Of a stretch of 64,000 nt of DNA, positions 8,575-16,849 are shown in pieces. Below the pieces are notes generated by a model, which saw nothing but the letters and a program-made list of their open reading frames with translations, ran no database searches and was not told where the DNA came from. Location: positions 186,001 to 250,000 of the forward strand of contig CAZPOV010000001.1 in assembly GCA_964588335.1 (NCBI GenBank), read 5' to 3'. Source of the stretch: JAGQZY01 sp964588335. GTDB taxonomy: Bacteria; Bdellovibrionota; Bdellovibrionia; Bdellovibrionales; JAGQZY01. The translations under genes were made by a program, and so were the position numbers. Numbering within the stretch: the first letter of the stretch is position 1; every line of letters begins with the position of its first letter.

Positions 8575-9544
8575 GTTTGTTGTTGTTTTGAAACTGAGCG
8601 ATTTGCTTTTTAAGATCGGCAAGACTGTCATGTAAATCCAATGTCAGTTGCTGGTGCGATGAGCGTGAGTCTAAACTTTGCCGACATTTCCTCTTGCAGA
8701 TCTCTTCAGGTGAATGGTTCCAGGATTTTTTAAGATCAGTCAAAGTTTCAGTTTGCATTAGACTCTTGAAAGCATTGGTCCGAGCCGGCATCGGCCAGCG
8801 AAGTTTTGGCGTCCGGTTACTCCAACAGCAGGGGGAGTATTCTCCGCTGGCCGCAAGATAGTGCATGGAGCTTGTTTGGCAGCGTGGATGAACTGCCTCA
8901 CCGTATGAGCCATTTTGGGCGATCCAAGCGGGCTCAGGAGCCATTGGGTCAACTCCCTCATTGTTTTGCCACTCTCCATAAAACAAATGACTTAAGGTCA
9001 GGATAAAATATCTCACGCCAAAATTTTTTGCCGTTTCTATGGCGGTCCAAATCTGATTTTGATTGTGTTTAAAAACAATGAACTTCCACATCGTTTGGTG
9101 ACTCTTGGAGCATTGACGAAGGGCAGACTCAATCCAATCCCAACGGGAGCCCTGGCGATAGATGGAATTTGTGTCTTCCAATCCATCAATGCTGAACAAA
9201 ACAGAGTCACGGTCAGTAAGAGCTTGTTGGATCTTTTGCCAAGCTTTGGGAGGTTGATTGCCACTGGTATGGATCACTTGCTGAACATTGGGGCGTTCTC
9301 TGCGACCAATATTCAAGATCTCGTTGAGAGACGGATGCATCATGGGGTCACCGTAATTGCCACCGTACTCAATGGTTTCAATATTTTCCCAAAGTGAAGA
9401 TTGCAAAAGATTTTCAAAGGTTTCTAAAGACAAGTGTTCTAGACCATAATCGTTTTTTCTATAAGTTCTCGGACAGCGTGGACACTGGAGATTACAAAAA
9501 GTGGAGGGCTCGACATAGAGGTAGTCAAACTTTTCGGTAAACAT
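8567..9544 (-). CDS. Radical SAM enzyme with C-terminal cysteine-rich (SPASM-like) region
   Basis: The 325-residue enzyme has the radical SAM cluster motif CNLQCPRC (Cys17, Cys21, Cys24) at the very N-terminus, then a GGNYGDPMMHP stretch typical of the SAM-binding GGE-like region and a TIM-barrel-like middle. Toward the C-terminus, CQTS, SPCCWS and CKRKC cysteines look like ligands for an auxiliary iron-sulfur cluster. Such proteins modify peptides, proteins or tRNA by generating a 5'-deoxyadenosyl radical. No precursor peptide gene is seen beside it, so the substrate is unknown. A perfect 10-bp inverted repeat lies 24 bases upstream of its start. Confidence 0.85.
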   Translation of the reverse strand: MFTEKFDYLYVEPSTFCNLQCPRCPRTYRKNDYGLEHLSLETFENLLQSSLWENIETIEYGGNYGDPMMHPSLNEILNIGRRERPNVQQVIHTSGNQPPKAWQKIQQALTDRDSVLFSIDGLEDTNSIYRQGSRWDWIESALRQCSKSHQTMWKFIVFKHNQNQIWTAIETAKNFGVRYFILTLSHLFYGEWQNNEGVDPMAPEPAWIAQNGSYGEAVHPRCQTSSMHYLAASGEYSPCCWSNRTPKLRWPMPARTNAFKSLMQTETLTDLKKSWNHSPEEICKRKCRQSLDSRSSHQQLTLDLHDSLADLKKQIAQFQNNNKLS

Positions 9545-9567
9545 AGCCTGAGACTACCATACGGCTT

Positions 9568-9593
9568 GATTATGGTGTCAACGCACCATAATC
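9568..9593. promoter_or_regulatory. Perfect 10-bp inverted repeat upstream of the radical SAM gene
   Basis: GATTATGGTG and CACCATAATC are separated by six bases. No T-run follows on either strand, so an operator or mRNA leader hairpin is more likely than a terminator. It lies between the PilZ gene stop and the radical SAM start, both on the minus strand. Confidence 0.5.
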
Positions 9594-9612
9594 ACATTCC
9601 TAATAAATGAGC

Positions 9613-9999
9613 TTATTCCGAAAGTTCGCCAGGATTCGGAAGAAGCTCACAGAGGCACTCTCGCCAATATTCTGGGGCATCGGAAGTGTAGTCGATTCCA
9701 ATTTCAAAGACCGAGTCTCCGCAGTACTTGGTGCGAGTGATTAAACCGGTAATATCCAGATCCATCGCTGGAATGAAAATCGAGACCTGTAGGCCCTCCA
9801 CCTCTTCGATATTAAGGTTCTCACGTAAAACTGGATCGCAAAGTTCTTGGCGTTTGATCTCCAAGCGAAATCCGCTGGGTGAGGCCTCAGTCAACAGACC
9901 ACCATCAGCAATGGGGGTTAGATCGCTAATTGCAATAAGACCTTGTATAGCTAGAGGGTCTAGTTGTTTTCGGTCAAAGTAACGTTTTTCTGATCGCAT
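9613..9999 (-). CDS. PilZ-domain protein (possible c-di-GMP receptor)
   Basis: The 128-residue protein has the layout of a single PilZ domain. Near the N-terminus, EKRYFDRKQL carries closely spaced Arg residues that could act as the RxxxR ligand motif. The second motif, normally [DN]xSxxG, reads EASPSGFRLE. Beta strands follow with GLQVSIFIP and DITGLITRTKY, then FEIGIDY. PilZ proteins bind cyclic di-GMP and regulate motility, exopolysaccharide or, in Bdellovibrio, predation and host-independent growth. The second motif is slightly degenerate, so ligand binding is not certain. The start has GGAGAG upstream. Confidence 0.7.
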   Translation of the reverse strand: MRSEKRYFDRKQLDPLAIQGLIAISDLTPIADGGLLTEASPSGFRLEIKRQELCDPVLRENLNIEEVEGLQVSIFIPAMDLDITGLITRTKYCGDSVFEIGIDYTSDAPEYWRECLCELLPNPGELSE

Positions 10000-10018
10000 T
10001 ATGCTCTCCTTAGATGAG

Positions 10019-10059
10019 GGCTAAATTCCTTTGATCTATCCCTTAGGCTTAATTCCTTT
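10019..10059. repeat. Two near-identical 14-nt direct repeats upstream of the PilZ gene
   Basis: GGCTAAATTCCTTT (10019-10032) and GGCTTAATTCCTTT (10046-10059) differ at one base and are spaced 27 bases start to start. They lie in the promoter region of the minus-strand PilZ gene and could be tandem operator half-sites. Confidence 0.35.
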
Positions 10060-10200
10060 TCGGTGGAACTCGCTAAAAGTTTAGGAAGCAAAAATAGAAA
10101 GATCTGAGTTGTGTCATGCTGATACGAAACGCAGTCCATTTGTCGAAATGATTTTAATCAACAAAAACTTTAGTCAGTTTTTATGGGAATGAGACAGGCT

Positions 10201-10746
10201 TTAAAGGAGTGACCGTGGCCGTAACGAAAGGGTTTCGATGCCCAGGCTTTCGGGGGCTGTCATTAAGTATTCAAGACTGTGATGGAAGATTTCCTTGCTG
10301 ATTTTAGGAGGAGGAAGGTCAGAACAGTTCTCGGTATCCATGATGCCCAGAGACAGAAGGCTTAGCTGACAAACAGGATTATGGCTTTGTAGGGTTTGAA
10401 CTAAAGCATGTAATGCGGCCTTTTCAGCTGTGTATTGACTGTCCACAAGTTGCCAAATCTCTGGTCGGAAGTGGCCGGCGCCAATATTTATTATTCGCTT
10501 TTTCGAATCCTTCCAAATTTCAAAAACATTTCGCAATAGCTCTACTTGTGTAAAACTGGAGTGCACATTATTAAAAAAAATATCGGCATTTCGGCAGGCA
10601 TCAACAATTTCATTTTGAACTTCTGGAAGTTCTACATCTTTACCTTCGGTTCGAGAGAAACCAATCACTTCAATATCTTTTTGGACGAGATATTCTGAAA
10701 TCCATTTTCCCACACCGCGAGTGTGACCTGTCAGTACTGCTTTCAT
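10201..10746 (-). CDS. Short-chain dehydrogenase/reductase (SDR), short form
   Basis: The 181-residue product is an SDR with the NAD(P)-binding motif TGHTRGVG (residues 6-13), the central NN pair (FFNNVHSS) and the catalytic YTAEK (Tyr105, Lys109). The start used here (ATG at 10746) has GGGAGAG seven bases upstream and places the glycine motif at the usual distance; upstream in-frame codons would add 48 unlikely residues. Family members are normally ~240-280 residues, so the substrate-binding C-terminal part is reduced. It is divergent from the SET-domain gene. Its likely role is oxidation or reduction of an alcohol/ketone within the adjacent pathway. Confidence 0.8.
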   Translation of the reverse strand: MKAVLTGHTRGVGKWISEYLVQKDIEVIGFSRTEGKDVELPEVQNEIVDACRNADIFFNNVHSSFTQVELLRNVFEIWKDSKKRIINIGAGHFRPEIWQLVDSQYTAEKAALHALVQTLQSHNPVCQLSLLSLGIMDTENCSDLPPPKISKEIFHHSLEYLMTAPESLGIETLSLRPRSLL

Positions 10747-10803
10747 TGTCTCTCCCGTGAAAAGTGTAAAAACTCCTTCCATTGAATTTACCACCCTTTT
10801 ATA

Positions 10804-11241
10804 ATGTTGATAATGGCTCTTCGAAAAAAATACTATTTTTCTCATAAGATTGAAAAAGGTCCTTCGAAGATTCACGGGCAAGGCCAGCATGCGATCCTTC
10901 CGATTCGAAAAGGAGAGTTGGTGGTGGAGGCCGGAGGAGTCATAATTTCATCACAGCAATTTTCTGAACAACAGAGACTTTCCTGCAGTTTTCTGGTAAC
11001 GCCAAGCAACAACTTCTTGGTTTCAGAGACCTCTGAAAAGATGAATGCAAGTCATCTCAATCATTCCTGTGACCCCAATTTGTTTTTTGAATTTCCTGGT
11101 TGGTACGCCCTCAGGGATATTGCCGTTGGTGAAGAGCTCACCACGGACTATTCTTTGCTAGGGTATCAAAAAAGAGAAACTCCTTTGTTGACCCATTGTC
11201 AGTGTGGAGCTTCCACCTGTCGGAAGGTTATAAAGGTTTAA
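10804..11241 (+). CDS. SET-domain protein methyltransferase-like
   Basis: The 145-residue protein carries the full set of SET-domain landmarks: HGQG near residue 24, NHSCDPN (residues 86-92) forming the pseudoknot core, GEELTTDYS, and a post-SET cysteine triad (CQCGASTC, Cys132, 134, 139). SET proteins transfer methyl from S-adenosylmethionine to lysine. Bacterial examples act on proteins of the same cell or on host chromatin. An alternative start is the ATG at 10813. The next gene, an oxygenase, begins on the base after its stop codon, so the two are translationally coupled. Its target is unknown. Confidence 0.85.
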   Translation: MLIMALRKKYYFSHKIEKGPSKIHGQGQHAILPIRKGELVVEAGGVIISSQQFSEQQRLSCSFLVTPSNNFLVSETSEKMNASHLNHSCDPNLFFEFPGWYALRDIAVGEELTTDYSLLGYQKRETPLLTHCQCGASTCRKVIKV

Positions 11242-11997
11242 ATGAAGATTCCTGTTTTAGAAAGTTTAGAAGATTTTACGAACCTTTCGGGGGCTGAGAA
11301 AAATGAGTCTCCAGCATTTGTTTTTAAGCACAACATAGCACCTAACGATTGTGATCAGATCAAAACTGAAATAGTCAACTGGGCCGCAACTGTACCTTTG
11401 CAGGATTCAAAGCGGCCATATCCTGAGGGTGTACATAATGTGCACATGAGAGTCTCCCATCAAGAATTGGTACCCGAGGAACATCAAGCTTCGCATCTGG
11501 CAACGGATTTTCATGAGCTTTATACCCATTTGGATGTTCATAATTATCGAATCGGTTGGCTCGGCGACCCTAATCTTGTCAAGCAAACGTCAACCTTTCA
11601 AAGAGTCGCAAAAAAACTTTATCAAGATTTTTGCCAATTAACACAAACGCAATTCCCTCTAGATCCTTCGTACAAGAAAAAGTTACATTTCGAATTTGCA
11701 CAATATCCTCTCGGTACGGGGTTTATAGAAAAGCATACCCACTTTCGAAGTATAGAAAATGGTCAGAGATGGAACCTTCTTACCCTCTTAAGTCAAGACT
11801 CCGTTGACCACAGTTCTGCTGGCCTGGTCTTCGAGATTTCGGGAAAGCCGTGGGATACTCGAAAACTTTTAGATAAAGGAGATTCTCTTCTATTTCGTTT
11901 AGACCTGCCTCACTATGTCAACAAGGTAGAGCCCGCTACCGAGAAAGCACAAAGTGCCATATCGGGGCGTTGGACATTGGGATTATTCTATTACTAA
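11242..11997 (+). CDS. 2-oxoglutarate/Fe(II)-oxygenase-like protein (double-stranded beta-helix)
   Basis: The 251-residue protein shows a jelly-roll pattern in its second half. A proximal metal motif, EKHTHF (His165, His167), is followed by strands GLVFEI and DSLLFRL, a distal His in LPHYVNKVEP (His224), and Arg243 in GRWTLGLF, where 2OG oxygenases bind co-substrate. The usual proximal pattern is HxD/E; here it reads HxH, so metal ligation may be altered. The start is directly next to the SET-gene stop, indicating coupled expression. The substrate is unknown; protein or small-molecule hydroxylation are both possible. Confidence 0.6.
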   Translation: MKIPVLESLEDFTNLSGAEKNESPAFVFKHNIAPNDCDQIKTEIVNWAATVPLQDSKRPYPEGVHNVHMRVSHQELVPEEHQASHLATDFHELYTHLDVHNYRIGWLGDPNLVKQTSTFQRVAKKLYQDFCQLTQTQFPLDPSYKKKLHFEFAQYPLGTGFIEKHTHFRSIENGQRWNLLTLLSQDSVDHSSAGLVFEISGKPWDTRKLLDKGDSLLFRLDLPHYVNKVEPATEKAQSAISGRWTLGLFYY

Positions 11998-12005
11998 GAC
12001 CTTTT

Positions 12006-12659
12006 TTAAGAAATAGTCGCAAATGGCCAGCCGGTGACGCAGTAGCGTCCTTTGTTTTTCTCGGCATAGGGTGGGATTCGATGCGCTAAGCCGGTTCGAA
12101 ACGCGATCGCTGTATTTTCCTTTGGAAAAATCGAAAGGTCATACTGGACATAAAAAGAAGGCAAGCCTTTAGAGTTCAAAATTTCGATCATGTTCAGCCA
12201 ATTTTTTACTTCATTTTCCGAAGGTAAGGCAAGGGCAGAGGTTTCCGATAAAAACTGAATGGGGCTGCTCTGTTCGGTAGACAAGTAGATGATATAAACC
12301 CAAGGTCCAAATGAATCTCGATCCTCAGTATGAAGTTCGTAATTGGAGCCAGGAGAAAAGTATTTGATCATGGCCTGTGAAATTTTGAAGGGTGGGGCGG
12401 GAAATAACGGTTCGTTTAGATCTCGAAATAAACAGTTAAGATTGGAGGACACTTCACTAAGGATCTGTGAATTTTTCTCAAGTTCCGACTTTAACAAATG
12501 GTAGTGGAACTCCGATTCGGCAAAAACGGGTTTGTCTCGATTCGATTTTATAATCGAAGAGTCCTCTTGATTTAAGAGAGACTTCAGGTTCATAAGTGTT
12601 TCATCAGAAAAGAAGCTATCAGTTTGCCAGACAAGGTTGTCAGAGACTTCTTTCCACAT
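12006..12659 (-). CDS. Prolyl-4-hydroxylase-like 2OG-Fe(II) oxygenase
   Basis: I start this 217-residue protein at the ATG at 12659, which overlaps the end of the radical SAM gene by 20 bases; the longer frame only adds antisense-like sequence. The catalytic pattern is YELHTED (His110, Glu112), strands to IQFLSE, then RTGLAHRIPP with the distal His and an Arg in the RYCVTGWPF strand. It is a paralogue of the protein at 15223, sharing H[TS]E, TGxAH and the ending WPF. The proximal carboxylate is Glu rather than the usual Asp. It is probably expressed with the B12 radical SAM enzyme. Confidence 0.75.
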   Translation of the reverse strand: MWKEVSDNLVWQTDSFFSDETLMNLKSLLNQEDSSIIKSNRDKPVFAESEFHYHLLKSELEKNSQILSEVSSNLNCLFRDLNEPLFPAPPFKISQAMIKYFSPGSNYELHTEDRDSFGPWVYIIYLSTEQSSPIQFLSETSALALPSENEVKNWLNMIEILNSKGLPSFYVQYDLSIFPKENTAIAFRTGLAHRIPPYAEKNKGRYCVTGWPFATIS

Positions 12660-14418
12660 CTTGGCTCCTGATATCGGCACTGAGGCCTCGCAATGTTTTA
12701 TCTGCAATTGCGGTGTTCCAGTTTTTAAGGTCTTTGTGCAATTGGTCTTCGCTGAACTTAAAACCATGCTTTTCGTTCATGAAGAAATCGGTGATGAGAT
12801 CAGCACATTCTTTCTGATTATTCTTTATTTCAATAATATCTGAAAATCTCATGGCGCCACTGGCAAAACGATACACCTCGTAATCCTCGATCAATGTTTC
12901 GTCTTCTTCTTTGAAATAGATCTCCACAAAACGTAGAACTTGATTGTGGAGTTTTCCCAGTAGACTTGTTGAGGGAATGGTGGTGATAAACATATCGATC
13001 AATTTTGAATAAGAAAAATTTCCTTGAATCAAATCAGAAAGAGTCAGCGGGATCAGTTTCGCATTGTAAAACGTATGATGAAACCACCAATAGGAATACA
13101 TTTTTTTTAATTCATCGATGTCATAAGACTGACAAGCGAAGACGATGCGGTGTCGTTGTTGGCCTTCAGATGGAAGGTTTTGATTTTGGTACAGGTCGCG
13201 AAAATCTGGGAAATAAATATTCTTGAACCTAAGGCTTTGATCTTTCACGAAAACCGGGTCAGCAATCAACGTATTTTCTGAGACTGTTAAAATATAGGCG
13301 CGAGTGCGCTCAATACCCAGTCTTATATCTTGCGCCAATGTTTCGGCCCAGCTGTGAGCGGTTTCGCCCGGTAAACCCATGATCATTTCTGAGCAAACAC
13401 TTAATCCGCGTTGTTGACCAAATTTTAAAAGCTCGATGAGCTTTTCATTCTTGATATTCTGTCGTTTTGCCAGGTCGAGGACATTTTGGCTGTGAGTTTG
13501 AAAGCTCACTTTTAGCTGCCATTTATTCATATTAAACTTTTCATGTAACAAATTTAAAATCATTGGCAGATATTTCGACCCATTCTTTGCCAAGCCGGAA
13601 TAACTGATATTGGGATCTGTTTGGTAGCGCTGTTTGGCATCATACATTTTTTCAACGCAGATCAAGTCGCGTTTGAACATTCCAAAATTAGCGTCCAGAA
13701 TTTCTATTTCCTTGATGTTGGGAAAAGAGAAAAGAAAATCGATAGTTCGATGGGTGAGGTCTTCAGACAAAGGTACGATGCGTGAGTTGGATTGGCCTCC
13801 CCAATCACAAAACGAGCACGAATAAGGGCAGCCACGATTTGTTTCAAAACTGACTTTCAGATTTTTATCTCGCTGTAAAATTGAATCAAAAGTCCCGTCG
13901 AGATAGGCATTGGAATGGATATCATCCGGCAATAACTTGGCTGGGGCTTGTATTGTCTTAGGAATTTGAACTGTTTGAGTAGTCTCTCTTTGGGTTATCA
14001 TTTGATTCAAAAGTGAAACAAAAGTCTCTTCTCCGGGGCCTGTAACAAAACAGTCCACATCGGGGAACTGACGGACAAAATGGTCAAGGCCGACCGAAGT
14101 CTTAGGAATATTTGGCCCTCCCCAAATCACAACTCCGTTGGGATTCAGGCTCTTAAAGAGCTTAGAGTAAGATTCATTGATGCTTTCATTCCAAACGTAA
14201 CAAGTCAGAGCCAGAACATCGGCATTGGCCAACCGATTCGACAGCTGGTCCCGAGGGAGGGTTTTATAGAGAGGCTCGAGAAAATCAACTTTTCCGGTGT
14301 CTATCTTTGATTTGGCATAGGAAACCAAGGTCCCGGCGGCATAGGGAAGCCATGTGTCAAAGGCGACGCTTATCGATCCGGTCAGGACGCGGATGGGGCG
14401 GGCTGTTGGCTGGGCCAT
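12640..14418 (-). CDS. B12-binding-domain radical SAM enzyme
   Basis: The 592-residue enzyme has a Rossmann-like cobalamin-binding N-terminal region (residues ~10-140; DVLALTCYVWN, VVIWGGPN, VDCFVTGPGEETF), then the radical SAM motif CPYSCSFC (Cys197, 201, 204). A long C-terminal extension follows. This class performs methylations at unactivated carbons, ring contractions and similar chemistry in natural-product and lipid pathways (for example hopanoid methylation). AAGGAAAC precedes the ATG. Its downstream partner is a 2OG oxygenase, so sequential methyl/hydroxyl modification of one substrate is plausible but inferred. Confidence 0.88.
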   Translation of the reverse strand: MAQPTARPIRVLTGSISVAFDTWLPYAAGTLVSYAKSKIDTGKVDFLEPLYKTLPRDQLSNRLANADVLALTCYVWNESINESYSKLFKSLNPNGVVIWGGPNIPKTSVGLDHFVRQFPDVDCFVTGPGEETFVSLLNQMITQRETTQTVQIPKTIQAPAKLLPDDIHSNAYLDGTFDSILQRDKNLKVSFETNRGCPYSCSFCDWGGQSNSRIVPLSEDLTHRTIDFLFSFPNIKEIEILDANFGMFKRDLICVEKMYDAKQRYQTDPNISYSGLAKNGSKYLPMILNLLHEKFNMNKWQLKVSFQTHSQNVLDLAKRQNIKNEKLIELLKFGQQRGLSVCSEMIMGLPGETAHSWAETLAQDIRLGIERTRAYILTVSENTLIADPVFVKDQSLRFKNIYFPDFRDLYQNQNLPSEGQQRHRIVFACQSYDIDELKKMYSYWWFHHTFYNAKLIPLTLSDLIQGNFSYSKLIDMFITTIPSTSLLGKLHNQVLRFVEIYFKEEDETLIEDYEVYRFASGAMRFSDIIEIKNNQKECADLITDFFMNEKHGFKFSEDQLHKDLKNWNTAIADKTLRGLSADIRSQDVERSL

Positions 14419-14483
14419 GGGTGTTTCCTTTTCACCTTGTGAGATATACTATATATGTTACTTTTTTTAAACTGAGGGGCAAG

Positions 14484-15245
14484 TTGCGGTTTAAAATATA
14501 CTCATTAATATTTTTCAATCATGTGGTGGCTGTTTCGGCGCTTCTTTACTTCCCATTGGGTCTCAATTGGCTTTGGTTCCTTCTCGGTTGGTTCTTATTT
14601 GGAAAAATGGGTGGAGAGATCGGCTTTCATCGTTACCTTTGCCATCAGAGTTTTGTAACCGGCCGAATTCGGCATCACTTGTTAATGATATTAGGGTGTT
14701 TTAATTGCTTTGGCAGTCCTATTTCTTGGATAGCCATACACAGAGCCCATCATCAGTTTGCGGATCGTCCGCCTGACCCCCATGGTGGTGACTTGCCATG
14801 GTGGAAAGTGTGGCTCACCTTCTGGGAGACTTCCAACATCAGTTCTCGCTTGATTCTTCGTGAGATGAAAGACCCTGAGGTTCGCTGGTACCACAAAAAT
14901 TACTTTGGTTTGCTGGCGGTTGGTTTTTTACTGTGTGGATTGGTTTCTATTCAATTCACGGCTTTTTTCATCTGCCTTCCGGCGGTGATTACATTTCATA
15001 GTGCTGGGCTGGTCAACGTTTTGTGCCATAGTACCGGGTATCGTAATCATGAGACCAAAGACCACAGTTATAATAATTTGTTTGTGAATTTATTAACCTT
15101 AGGAAGCGGACTTCACAACAATCATCATCATCAACCCAATAGCCCTTTTTGTTCGGAAAAATGGTTTGAAATTGATGTGCCGGGTTTTGTGATACGCACA
15201 GTCTTAATAAAAAGGAGTCGACGTGTGGCAGCAACAGGTCGCTAA
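14484..15245 (+). CDS. Acyl-CoA desaturase-like fatty acid desaturase
   Basis: This membrane di-iron desaturase has the three histidine boxes of the acyl-CoA/SCD-type family: HRYLCH (residues 49-54), HRAHH (86-90) and HNNHH (211-215), with hydrophobic helices between. No ATG fits. The best start is the TTG at 14484 preceded by GAGGGG, giving 253 residues, and upstream codons read into the promoter region of the divergent radical SAM gene. It would introduce a cis double bond in an acyl chain at the membrane. Its last 23 bases overlap the following oxygenase gene, the first of three coupled plus-strand genes. Confidence 0.85.
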   Translation: MRFKIYSLIFFNHVVAVSALLYFPLGLNWLWFLLGWFLFGKMGGEIGFHRYLCHQSFVTGRIRHHLLMILGCFNCFGSPISWIAIHRAHHQFADRPPDPHGGDLPWWKVWLTFWETSNISSRLILREMKDPEVRWYHKNYFGLLAVGFLLCGLVSIQFTAFFICLPAVITFHSAGLVNVLCHSTGYRNHETKDHSYNNLFVNLLTLGSGLHNNHHHQPNSPFCSEKWFEIDVPGFVIRTVLIKRSRRVAATGR

Positions 15246-15948
15246 CGAAATCTGGACTCTAGACAATTATTTACCTGAGCATTTATTGCTAGAAGCGGAG
15301 TCCTATTTTTCTTCAGACCAGAGTTATGAAATGACTCCTGGAGAGTGGATTAGAGATTGCTTCCGGCGGTCAAAAGTCAATCCCACGCTTTACAGCTATA
15401 GAGTTCACCCAAGTTCAATCAATGAAAATAAAAACCTCCTCGAGGCCTTGTTTGCCCCTATAGATTCTTTAGTCAAAAGAAAATGCCCCAGAGAAAATCT
15501 GAATCAGTTACAACTTTTTTTAAAATCTTTTTCTGCTGAATCCTTTTATGATGTTCACAGTGAACCGCAGTGGCGTTATGGTGAGTATGCTTTTCTATTG
15601 TTTATTGATGATTGTGAACAAGGAGGAGAATTGGTATTTCCCAATTCGGAAGAGCTTAAGGTGTATTTAAGAAAGCACTCGAAGCAAGAAAAGTATCTGC
15701 TTGAAAACCAACAAATTCTTAAAGATGCCGGTGAAGAGATGCGAATTGTAGGCCCATACAAAGTCACGCCCCGACGTAATCGAGCGGTCGTCTTTAAAAC
15801 CGGTTCAGCCCATTGGGTAAACCCTCCGCAGACCGACCAAACTGTATTGCGGCGAACAGTGGCAAGTTGGCCCTTTGCCACAAATGATTTGGTGGAGGAT
15901 CTGGATACTCACTGTAAAATCAAAGATCACTTCACTCCGGGTGGATAG
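15223..15948 (+). CDS. Prolyl-4-hydroxylase-like 2OG-Fe(II) oxygenase (paralogue of 12006-12659)
   Basis: The 241-residue oxygenase starts at GTG 15223, with AAAGGAG at ideal spacing inside the 3' end of the desaturase gene. Its metal site reads YDVHSEP (His112, Glu114), followed by GGELVFP, then KTGSAHWVNPP with the distal His, and RRTVASWPF with the co-substrate Arg. The Glu at the proximal site and the WPF ending match the paralogue at 12006. Translational coupling with a desaturase suggests it acts on the desaturase product or on a shared carrier; this is inference. Confidence 0.78.
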   Translation: MWQQQVANEIWTLDNYLPEHLLLEAESYFSSDQSYEMTPGEWIRDCFRRSKVNPTLYSYRVHPSSINENKNLLEALFAPIDSLVKRKCPRENLNQLQLFLKSFSAESFYDVHSEPQWRYGEYAFLLFIDDCEQGGELVFPNSEELKVYLRKHSKQEKYLLENQQILKDAGEEMRIVGPYKVTPRRNRAVVFKTGSAHWVNPPQTDQTVLRRTVASWPFATNDLVEDLDTHCKIKDHFTPGG

Positions 15949-15952
15949 GCTT

Positions 15953-16849
15953 ATGATGAGTATTGGAAAGTCGGTGACACTAAAAGGCGTCGACTGGGGC
16001 GCCGAGTTCAAAAACCTTTCACTCAACAGTGTGTCGCCTCAGGAGATGCAGAAGGTTGGCAGCCAAGTACTGAATGATTTTGTGGTTGTTATTCGTGGAC
16101 AGGCCGACCTGGCGCCACGAACGCAGGTGGCTTTAGCGGGCTGCATTGGTGATGTGGAGGTGATGCCAGAATCTATTTGGCATAGGTGCCCCAAAGATCA
16201 CGATGGCGTGATCCGGGCTGTTCAACGAGTGACCGGTGAAAAAGACGAAAACGGCAACGCCACTGGGCTCTTTGGCCACGATGAAGATTTAGACTGGCAC
16301 GCCAATCGAGCCAGTGCTTTTAAAGACCGGAAAGACTTAGTTTGGTTGTATGGAGTGCGCGGTACTGGCGGCACCCGGACCAGCTGGTTAAATACCTATC
16401 AAGCCTACCAGGATCTTAGCGAAACCTGGAAACAGGAGCTAAAGGATAAAAAGGGTCTATTTGGATATGAAGCCAATCGCTACTCCAGTTTCAATGAGTT
16501 CAAATCCCATCGCGAACCTCAGGGTATTTCATTAGTTTACACCAATCCACTGACCCATAAGGTGGGGCTTTACTTTCCATTCCTGCAACTTTTCGGAATC
16601 GAAGGAATGAATGATAGCGAGTTTCAAGAGTTTGTAGAAGAGCTTAAAAAAGAAGTTCTACAAGAGAAGTATATGTATCATCATGACTGGCAGGACGGCG
16701 ACGTAGTAATCAGTGACCAATGGTTGACGATTCATAAACGACACCACTGCCAAATGGCCAAGCGGCTCTTATATAGAATCACAATGGACTATAAAAATAT
16801 TAGGCCTTGTCAGCAAATCGCCTCTCCCACTCCTCTGTCGACATCGTAG
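15953..16849 (+). CDS. TauD/TfdA-family oxygenase with an atypical HxN metal site
   Basis: The 298-residue protein follows the TauD layout: DLDWHANRAS at the metal site (His116, Asn118), LYGVRGTGGTRTSW, then DQWLTIH (His261) and the Arg-bearing strand RLLYRIT (Arg275). In TauD the pattern is HxD; here the carboxylate position is Asn. A lost carboxylate is known from 2OG halogenases (HxA/HxG), but HxN could equally mean altered or lost catalysis. The ATGs at 15953/15956 lie 4 bases after the upstream stop, so it is the third gene of the desaturase operon. Its end overlaps the convergent gene by 50 bases. Confidence 0.75.
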   Translation: MMSIGKSVTLKGVDWGAEFKNLSLNSVSPQEMQKVGSQVLNDFVVVIRGQADLAPRTQVALAGCIGDVEVMPESIWHRCPKDHDGVIRAVQRVTGEKDENGNATGLFGHDEDLDWHANRASAFKDRKDLVWLYGVRGTGGTRTSWLNTYQAYQDLSETWKQELKDKKGLFGYEANRYSSFNEFKSHREPQGISLVYTNPLTHKVGLYFPFLQLFGIEGMNDSEFQEFVEELKKEVLQEKYMYHHDWQDGDVVISDQWLTIHKRHHCQMAKRLLYRITMDYKNIRPCQQIASPTPLSTS

